From the NCBI RefSeq assembly GCF_042665155.1, contig NZ_JBHTCG010000039.1, forward strand, positions 20,485 through 84,484: DNA of 64,000 bases. Reading direction: 5' to 3'. The position numbers were made by a program, and so were the translations under genes. How positions within the stretch are numbered: position 1 is the stretch's first letter; the number at the start of each line of letters is the position of its first letter. Below are positions 58,249 through 64,000 of the stretch, one piece after another. This stretch comes from Sphaerisporangium rhizosphaerae (GTDB lineage Bacteria > Actinomycetota > Actinomycetes > Streptosporangiales > Streptosporangiaceae). The notes under the pieces are model-generated. The model saw only the letters and a list, made by a program, of their open reading frames with translations, did not search any database and was not told the DNA's origin.

Positions 58249-59145
58249 ATGTCGGAACTGAGGTTCGACGGGAAGGTCGCGGTCGTCACCGGGGCCGGGC
58301 ACGGTCTCGGCAGGTCGCACGCCATCCTGCTCGCCGAACGCGGCGCCAAGGTCGTCGTCAACGACCTCGGCGGCGCGCTCGACGGCACCGGGGCGTCCAC
58401 GGGGCCCGCGGCCGAGGTCGTCGAGCTGATCGCCAAGAACGGGGGCGAGGCGGTCGCCAACGCCGACAACGTGGCGACGCCCGAGGGCGCCGAGGCGATC
58501 GTGCGGACCGCGCGCGACGCGTTCGGCCGGGTGGACATCGTGGTCAACAACGCGGGCATCCTGCGCGACAAGTCCCTCGGCAAGATGGCCGTGGAGGAGT
58601 TCGACGCCGTGCTCGCCGTGCACGTGCGCGGGTCGTTCCTGGTCAGCCGTGCGGCGTTCCCGCACATGAAGGAGCAGGGGTACGGCCGCATCGTCAACAC
58701 CTCCTCCCCGGCCGGCCTGTTCGGCAACTTCGGCCAGGCCAACTACTCCACCGCCAAGATGGGGCTGGTGGGGCTGACCAAGACCCTCGGCATCGAGGGC
58801 GCCCGGGCGGGCATCAAGGCCAACGCCATCGCGCCGATCGCCTGGACGCGGATGACCGAGTCGCTGCTGCCGGCCGAGTTCGAGCGGAGGTTCACCGCCG
58901 ACCGCGTCAGCCCGCTGGTCGCCTTCCTCGCCCATGAGAGCTGCCCGACCAGTGGCGAGGTCTTCAGCGTGGGCGCCGGGCGCGTCGCCCGCGTCTTCGT
59001 CGCCGAGGGGCCCGGGTGGCGGACCGACGACCTGACGATCGAGGCGATCCGCGACAACTGGGAGGCCATCCTCGCCGAGGAGCCCTATGTGCGCCCGACC
59101 ACGCTGGGCGAGCAGGCGACCGCGTCCATGAAGGCCATGCTCTGA
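58249..59145 (+). CDS. Short-chain dehydrogenase/reductase, 3-hydroxyacyl-CoA type
   Basis: A 298-residue SDR. The NAD(P)-binding motif VTGAGHGLGRSHA (13-25), NNAG at 100-103, NTSSP with S152/S153 and YSTAK (Y166, K170) form the expected active site. It resembles the dehydrogenase domain of peroxisomal multifunctional enzyme type 2, i.e. (3R)-hydroxyacyl-CoA dehydrogenase. It has a C-terminal extension after GAGRVARVF seen in these enzymes. Physiological substrate is not shown. ATG at 58249 with GAAGGGTG upstream. The dyad upstream suggests control by a TetR-like regulator shared with the MBL hydrolase region. Confidence 0.9.
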   Translation: MSELRFDGKVAVVTGAGHGLGRSHAILLAERGAKVVVNDLGGALDGTGASTGPAAEVVELIAKNGGEAVANADNVATPEGAEAIVRTARDAFGRVDIVVNNAGILRDKSLGKMAVEEFDAVLAVHVRGSFLVSRAAFPHMKEQGYGRIVNTSSPAGLFGNFGQANYSTAKMGLVGLTKTLGIEGARAGIKANAIAPIAWTRMTESLLPAEFERRFTADRVSPLVAFLAHESCPTSGEVFSVGAGRVARVFVAEGPGWRTDDLTIEAIRDNWEAILAEEPYVRPTTLGEQATASMKAML

Positions 59146-59314
59146 CGGTCCGCCCCGGCGGCCCGCGAGCCGCCGGGGCGCATGCGTCCCGGATAGCTCC
59201 GATGTTTTGAGGCGCGGAGGAGATGATCCGGCTTCGGTGGCGCTGGTTGGGTTACCGCTCACATGGGGCGGCGGGTGTAGTCGTCCCGCAGGTCGGCCCC
59301 TGTGGACAGCGGCG

Positions 59315-59328
59315 GTGACCTGCGTCAC
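59315..59328. promoter_or_regulatory. CRP-like site upstream of the ROK operon
   Basis: GTGACCTGCGTCAC has the GTGA-N6-TCAC arms, 108-122 bp before the ROK regulator start. The downstream spacer contains two GTGCTTTT copies (about 59329 and 59373) around an AT-rich promoter region. CRP control of a sugar operon is plausible, not shown. Confidence 0.4.
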
Positions 59329-59436
59329 GTGCTTTTGTTGATAACAGCGAAAGTTACTGATTGTCATCAAAAAGTGCTTTTCAGCACGGCGCGGGTGAAC
59401 TAGCTTCGGCGTCACCACACTCCGTGCGGAGGCGCT

Positions 59437-60618
59437 GTGAAACGCATGCCCGTACGGCCGGACAACGTGCACCAGGCAACCCTGCTCCGTCTGCTGCGCG
59501 AGGGCGGCCGGTCGCGAGCGGAGCTGGGGGACGACGTCTCGCTCTCCCGCTCCAAGCTCAATCTCGAGCTGGACCGTCTCATCGAGACGGGCCTGGTCGA
59601 GCAGGCCGGGCTCGCGGCCTCGCGCGGCGGCCGGCGGTCGGGGATGGTCCGGCTGTCTCCCCACCTGAGGTTCGCCGGCATCGACATCGGCGCCACCTCG
59701 GTGGACGTGGCCGTCACCAACGGCGAGCTGGAGATCCTCGGCCACGTGAGCCAGCCGTGCGAGGTCCGCGAGGGGCCCGCCACCGTGCTCGGCCTGGCCA
59801 TGGAACTGCTCGCCAAGCTCCGCGAGCAGGGGCTGTTCACCCAGCTCCACGGGGCCGGCATCGGAGTGCCCGGCCCGGTGAGCTTCCGCGACGGCGTCCC
59901 GTTCGCGCCGCCGATCATGCCCGGCTGGGACCGCTACCCGGTCAGGGAGGTCGTCAGCCAGGAGCTCGGCTGCCCGGCCATGGTGGACAACGACGTCAAC
60001 CTCATGGCGCTCGGCGAACTGCACGCGGGCCTGGCCAAGCAGGTCGACGACTTCCTGCTCATCAAGATCGGCACTGGCATCGGCTGCGGCATCGTGGTCG
60101 ACGGCAAGATCTACCGCGGGGTCTCGGGCAGCGCCGGCGACATCGGCCACATGCGGGTCGACGACCAGGGACCGCTCTGCACCTGCGGCAACACCGGGTG
60201 CCTGGAGGCGTACTTCGGCGGGGCGGCGCTGGCGAGGGAGGCGGTCAGGATCGCCCCGCGCTCTCCCTACCTCGGCGAGCGGCTGGCACTGGGCGGCGGG
60301 CTGTCCGCCGAGGACGTGGCCGCGGCGGCGACCCTCGGCGACCCGGCCGCCGTCCAGCTCATCCGGGACGGCGGGCGGCAGGTGGGCCAGGTGATGGCCG
60401 GCCTGGTCAGCTTCTTCAACCCCGGCCTGGTGATCATCGCGGGAGGCGTGGCCCGTCTGGGCCACGTACTACTCGCGGAGATCAGGAGCGTCGTGTACCG
60501 CCGGTCGCTGCCGCTGGCGACCGGGAACCTGCCCATCGTGCTCTCCGAGCTCGGCGACACCGCCGGGATCATCGGAGGCGCCCGGCTGATCAGCGACCAC
60601 GTGTTCAGCGCCTCGTGA
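59437..60618 (+). CDS. ROK-family transcriptional regulator
   Basis: A 393-residue regulator with an N-terminal winged helix (RSRAELGDDVSLSRSKLNLE, about 26-45) and a ROK sugar-kinase-like domain. The ROK zinc motif CTCGNTGCLEAYFGG and the ATP/sugar motifs GIDIGATS and GIGVPGP are present. It would sense a sugar and control the adjacent ABC transporter. GTG 59437 has GGAGG 6 bases upstream. It is followed after 97 bp by the ABC ATPase on the same strand. Confidence 0.92.
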   Translation: MKRMPVRPDNVHQATLLRLLREGGRSRAELGDDVSLSRSKLNLELDRLIETGLVEQAGLAASRGGRRSGMVRLSPHLRFAGIDIGATSVDVAVTNGELEILGHVSQPCEVREGPATVLGLAMELLAKLREQGLFTQLHGAGIGVPGPVSFRDGVPFAPPIMPGWDRYPVREVVSQELGCPAMVDNDVNLMALGELHAGLAKQVDDFLLIKIGTGIGCGIVVDGKIYRGVSGSAGDIGHMRVDDQGPLCTCGNTGCLEAYFGGAALAREAVRIAPRSPYLGERLALGGGLSAEDVAAAATLGDPAAVQLIRDGGRQVGQVMAGLVSFFNPGLVIIAGGVARLGHVLLAEIRSVVYRRSLPLATGNLPIVLSELGDTAGIIGGARLISDHVFSAS

Positions 60619-60715
60619 CCCCGTCCCCTCCCGACCGCCCGGCGGTGTCCTTCACCGATCTTCACCGCACTTCCGTTCCGACCAGAACCACTACCCGACC
60701 CACTTCGGAGGCCCT

Positions 60716-62224
60716 GTGAGCGACCTGCTGGTCATGCGAGGGATCGTGAAGCAGTTCCCCGGCGTGCGCGCCCTGGACGGCGTCGACCTGGACGTCCGGG
60801 CCGGCGAGGTCCACTGCCTGCTCGGGCAGAACGGCGCGGGGAAGTCCACCCTGATCAAGATCCTCGCCGGTGCGCACCGCCCGGACGAGGGCACCGTGAC
60901 CTTCGGCGGCGAGCCCGTGCGCTTCGCCGGGCCCATCGCGGCCATCAGGTCGGGCATCTCGACGATCTACCAGGAGCTCGACCTGGTCGACGGCCTGTCG
61001 ATCGCGGAGAACATCTTCCTCGGCCACGAGCACGCCGCGTTCGGCTTCACCCGCAGACGCGACATGAACCGGGCCGCCGCCGCGCTGCTCAACCGGCTCG
61101 GGCACGGCGAGATGCGGCCCGGGACCGAGGTCGGGCGGCTGCCGGCCGCGGGCAAGCAGATCGTCAGCATGGCGCGGGCCCTGTCCCACGAGGCCCGGCT
61201 GATCGTCATGGACGAGCCGTCGGCCGCGCTGGCCCACGACGAGGTCGCCAACCTGTTCCGCGTCATCAGGGACCTGACGGCACAGGGCGTGGCGGTCGTC
61301 TACATCTCCCACCGCCTGGAGGAGATCCGCGAGATCGGCGACCGGGTCACCGTGCTCAAGGACGGCAGGACGGCCGCCGTCGGGCTTCCGGCGCGCGAGA
61401 CGCCGACCTCCACGGTCGTGTCGCTGATGACGGGCAGGGACGTGGAGTACGTCTTCCCTCCGCGCCCGGCGCCCGGCGCCCACGACGAGCACGCCGAGGT
61501 GCTGCGCGTCGAGGGCCTGACGCTGCCCGGCCGCTTCGCCGACGTCTCCTTCAGCGTCAGGGAGGGCGAGATCGTCGGCCTGGCGGGCCTGGTCGGCTCC
61601 GGCCGGTCGGAGATCGTCGAGACGGTCTACGGGGCCCGCAAGGCGGCCTCGGGACGGGTCGTGCTGGCGGGCCGTCCGGTGCCGCCCGGCAGCACCGGGC
61701 GGGCCGTGCGGCTCGGCATGGGGCTCGCGCCCGAGGAGCGCAAGTCGCAGGCCCTGCTGATGAACGAGACCGTCGCCCGCAACATCACCATCGCCGGGCT
61801 GAAGAAGTACTCGCGACTGGGCTGGATGGACCGCGGGCAGGAGCGCACCGCGGCCGCCCGCCTGGTCGAGACGCTCGACATCCGTCCCGGCGACCCCGAC
61901 CGTCCGGTCAGGACCCTCTCGGGCGGCAACCAGCAGAAGGCCGTGTTCGCCCGGTGGCTGGTCGAGGACCGCAAACTGCTGCTCCTCGACGAGCCGACCC
62001 GGGGGGTCGACGTGGGCGCCCGCGCCGAGCTGTACGCCGTGATCCGGCGGCTGGCCGACGAGGGCGTGGGCGTGCTGCTGGTGTCCAGCGAGGTCCCGGA
62101 GGTGCTCGGCCTGGCCGACCGGGTCCTGGTCCTGCGTGAAGGCAGAGTCATCCACGAGTCGGACGCGCGCGACCTCGACGAGCCGCGCGTCCTCGACATG
62201 ATCATGGAAGGGAGCGCGCTGTGA
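60716..62224 (+). CDS. Sugar ABC transporter ATP-binding protein (RbsA/XylG type)
   Basis: A 502-residue tandem ATPase. The first nucleotide-binding domain has a good Walker A (GQNGAGKST, 37-45). The second has the degenerate GLVGSGRSE typical of this family and signature LSGGNQQKAVFARWL, followed by DEPTRGVDVGA. Such proteins energise ribose, xylose and similar sugar uptake. GTG 60716. The stop overlaps the permease start as GTGA. Confidence 0.95.
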   Translation: MSDLLVMRGIVKQFPGVRALDGVDLDVRAGEVHCLLGQNGAGKSTLIKILAGAHRPDEGTVTFGGEPVRFAGPIAAIRSGISTIYQELDLVDGLSIAENIFLGHEHAAFGFTRRRDMNRAAAALLNRLGHGEMRPGTEVGRLPAAGKQIVSMARALSHEARLIVMDEPSAALAHDEVANLFRVIRDLTAQGVAVVYISHRLEEIREIGDRVTVLKDGRTAAVGLPARETPTSTVVSLMTGRDVEYVFPPRPAPGAHDEHAEVLRVEGLTLPGRFADVSFSVREGEIVGLAGLVGSGRSEIVETVYGARKAASGRVVLAGRPVPPGSTGRAVRLGMGLAPEERKSQALLMNETVARNITIAGLKKYSRLGWMDRGQERTAAARLVETLDIRPGDPDRPVRTLSGGNQQKAVFARWLVEDRKLLLLDEPTRGVDVGARAELYAVIRRLADEGVGVLLVSSEVPEVLGLADRVLVLREGRVIHESDARDLDEPRVLDMIMEGSAL

Positions 62225-63339
62225 CGGACGCACGCGCCTCGGACAGCGGCACTCCCGGCGACGTCGGCGACCCGCCCGCACGGGACCTCGGCGCCGCCGG
62301 CGAACAGGTGCCCGAGGACGCCCGGCCGCCCGCCGACGAGCACGCCCGCGTCGAGAACCAGGCGCGGGCCACCGCGGCCACGGGTCCCGGCGTGCTGGGC
62401 CGGATGGGTCAGGCCCGCCACCTCGGCCTGGTCGTGGCGCTCGCGCTGCTGGCGGTGGTCGGCCTGGTCACCACCCCCGAGAGCTTCGCCACCTCCTCCA
62501 ACCTCGTCAGCATCCTCGCCCTGGCCTCGACGATCGGCGTCATCACGGTCGGGATGACCTTCGTCATCATCGGCGGCGGCATCGACCTGTCGGTCGGGGC
62601 GGTCATGGCCCTGGCCTCGGTGTGGGCCACGACGCTCGCCACCCAGGCGTACGGGCCGGTCGTGATGGCGATCTGCGCCATCCTGGTCGGAACCGGCGCG
62701 GGGCTGGTCAGCGGATTCCTGATCTCCTACGGGCGGATGGTGCCGTTCATCGCGACGCTCGCCATGCTCGTGGCGGCCCGCGGTCTCGCGCAGCGCATGT
62801 CCGACCGCAGGACCCAGCTCGTGCAGCCGGACAACAGCGCCATCGTGGAGCTCTCCACGACGCGGGTGCTCGGCCTGCCGCTGCTGGTCTACATCTTCGC
62901 GCTGGTGGTCGCCATCGGATGGCTCGTGCTCAACCGCACGACGTTCGGGCGGCGCACCTACGCGGTCGGCGGCAACCCGGAGGCCGCCCGGCTCGCCGGC
63001 ATCGACGTGCGGCGTCACACGATGACGCTGTACGCGCTGTCCGGCCTGTGCTGCGGCATCGCCGCGGTGCTCATCATGGCCCGTACGACCACGGGCTCCA
63101 GCACACACGGCGATCTGTACGAACTGGACGCGATCGCCGCGGTCATCATCGGGGGAACCCTGCTCACCGGTGGCCGGGGGACCATCATCGGCTCGATCCT
63201 CGGGCTGCTGATCTTCACGGTCATCACCAACCTGTTCATCCTCAACGGCCTCAACACCAGCGACCAGCTCATCGCCAAGGGCCTGATCATCGTGATCGCC
63301 GTGCTGCTCCAGCGGCGGAGCCTGGAATCGCGCACATAG
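62221..63339 (+). CDS. Sugar ABC transporter permease (RbsC type)
   Basis: A 372-residue permease. About 60 residues of acidic/Ala-rich N-terminus precede eight to ten transmembrane helices. The conserved loop GGGIDLSVGAVMALASV and the motif AVGGNPEAARLAGIDVRR (where the ATPase docks) mark the ribose/xylose permease family. GTG start overlaps the ATPase stop. It is followed by the substrate-binding protein gene, so the transporter operon is complete up to the right edge. Confidence 0.93.
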   Translation: MTDARASDSGTPGDVGDPPARDLGAAGEQVPEDARPPADEHARVENQARATAATGPGVLGRMGQARHLGLVVALALLAVVGLVTTPESFATSSNLVSILALASTIGVITVGMTFVIIGGGIDLSVGAVMALASVWATTLATQAYGPVVMAICAILVGTGAGLVSGFLISYGRMVPFIATLAMLVAARGLAQRMSDRRTQLVQPDNSAIVELSTTRVLGLPLLVYIFALVVAIGWLVLNRTTFGRRTYAVGGNPEAARLAGIDVRRHTMTLYALSGLCCGIAAVLIMARTTTGSSTHGDLYELDAIAAVIIGGTLLTGGRGTIIGSILGLLIFTVITNLFILNGLNTSDQLIAKGLIIVIAVLLQRRSLESRT

Positions 63340-63431
63340 GCGGGTCACCGCCAGGTCGTCCCCACCGCTGCCCCGGAACGCCTCTCGCGCCGAGGGCCGG
63401 CGACCCCCTGTACCAGAAGGAGAGAATGACC

Positions 63432-64000
63432 ATGGACAAGCGCGTCGCCAGGCGAGGGTTCCTCGTCAGCGGAGCCGTCGTCGGCGCGGGAGCCCTCGTC
63501 GCCGCCTGCACCAGCAACGAGCCGGCGCCCGCCGCGAGCTCGGCCGCCGCCGCCCCGCAGGCCAACTCGGGCGGCACCGACAACGACCAGCCGGGCACCA
63601 AGGTCGTCATCGGGTTCTCGGCGCCGGCGGCCGACCATGGCTGGATCGCGGCGATCACCAAGAACGCGCAGGACGCGGCGAAGAAGTACTCCGATGTGGA
63701 GTTCAAGCCGGTCGAGCCGACCAATGACATCAACCAGCAGATCTCGGCGGTGGAGTCGTTGATCGCCGCCAAGGTGGGCGCGCTGGTGATCCTGCCCAAC
63801 GATGGTGAGCAGTTGAACCAGGTGGCTCGTAAGGCGATGGACGCCGGCATTCCGGTGATCAACCTGGACCGCGTCTTCCCCGACAAGCTCTCGTACCGGA
63901 CGTGGATCGGGGGGGACAATTACGGCATGGGCGTGGCCGCGGGTACTTACATCGGCAAGACGCTGAAGGACAAGGGCGTGTCCAACCCGGTGATCCTGGA
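63432..64000 (+). CDS. Sugar-binding lipoprotein (periplasmic-binding-protein-like, 3' end outside the window)
   Basis: The right edge cuts this gene after about 189 residues. The N-terminus MDKRVARRGFLVSG has a twin-arginine motif and then a lipobox LVAAC with the modified cysteine at residue 26, so it is a Tat-exported lipoprotein. An Ala/Pro-rich linker leads to a periplasmic-binding-protein fold of the RbsB type (VVIGFSAPAADHGWIAAITK, VESLIAAKVGALVILPND). ATG 63432 has AAGGAG 9 bases upstream; ATG 63426 would be too close to it. It is the solute receptor of the RbsA/RbsC-type transporter just upstream. Confidence 0.92.
   Translation, partial: MDKRVARRGFLVSGAVVGAGALVAACTSNEPAPAASSAAAAPQANSGGTDNDQPGTKVVIGFSAPAADHGWIAAITKNAQDAAKKYSDVEFKPVEPTNDINQQISAVESLIAAKVGALVILPNDGEQLNQVARKAMDAGIPVINLDRVFPDKLSYRTWIGGDNYGMGVAAGTYIGKTLKDKGVSNPVIL

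Noticed and set aside
1..64000. tRNA or rRNA genes
   Set aside because: No cloverleaf or rRNA-like segment noticed by eye; a tRNAscan run would settle it.
1..64000. Insertion sequences or prophage
   Set aside because: No transposase, integrase or phage structural gene and no terminal inverted repeats or target duplications were seen.

Overview
The window is a 64-kb piece of a high-GC actinomycete chromosome. GTG starts are common, genes often overlap by 4 bp, and there is a WhiB protein, a Ni-type superoxide dismutase with its maturation protease, an actinobacterial 2-oxoglutarate decarboxylase/dehydrogenase, PASTA-kinase and CebR-type signals. The gene mix suggests a filamentous actinobacterium of the Streptosporangiales/Streptomyces kind; the genus cannot be fixed from sequence alone.

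Layout. 1-9.5 kb: end of a membrane HD-domain protein, a small biotin-carrier protein, a hot-dog thioesterase, a BsaP-like biotin synthase auxiliary protein, a PASTA Ser/Thr kinase, a ThDP enzyme of the acetolactate synthase family, and a biotin operon read leftward (bioF, a DasR-like GntR regulator, bioD, bioB; no bioA seen). 9.5-17.8 kb: a conserved core block with a PdtaS-like sensor kinase, WhiB1 with a CRP-like site, a lipid kinase, a SigB/SigF-type sigma factor with its anti-sigma partner, sodN/sodX, a CGNR zinc-finger protein and malic enzyme. 18.2-19.5 kb: an XRE/TPR regulator.

19.7-31.0 kb is the most unusual part. Six paralogous secreted trypsin/V8-like proteases (called A to F here, left to right) lie head to tail on the minus strand. 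Three of them (C, D, F) carry an extra domain of about 150 residues inserted into the catalytic domain. Two (A, F) have lost the canonical catalytic serine (Ala and Thr in its place). Four share a positionally fixed leader element. A subtilisin-inhibitor-like (SSI) protein with a long N-terminal extension is divergent from the last protease. Three intergenic regions carry an ECF-like promoter motif on the plus strand, two of them next to a perfect CRP-like palindrome; one points at the inhibitor gene, two point at regions with no gene.

31.3-37.3 kb holds a 1630-residue secreted DNRLRE/LamG/fibronectin-III protein and an unrecognised lipoprotein, with visibly lower GC toward the right end. 37.4-49.6 kb returns to ordinary chromosomal genes: DUF2000 with a divergent AraC regulator, an L,D-transpeptidase, an Ig-like secreted protein with a His/Asp-rich tail, a zinc-less MDR oxidoreductase, a DUF4097-PadR pair, DUF6104, kgd, and a B3/B4-domain protein beside 15-bp minisatellites. 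49.8-64 kb: a GH9 cellulase under a perfect CebR operator, an ArsR-MFS pair, an MBL-fold hydrolase, a DUF305 lipoprotein, a dihydrodipicolinate-reductase-like enzyme, an SDR enzyme, and a sugar-uptake operon (ROK regulator, ABC ATPase, permease, substrate-binding lipoprotein) cut by the right edge.

All assignments come from reading the sequence and from memory of protein families; no search was run.
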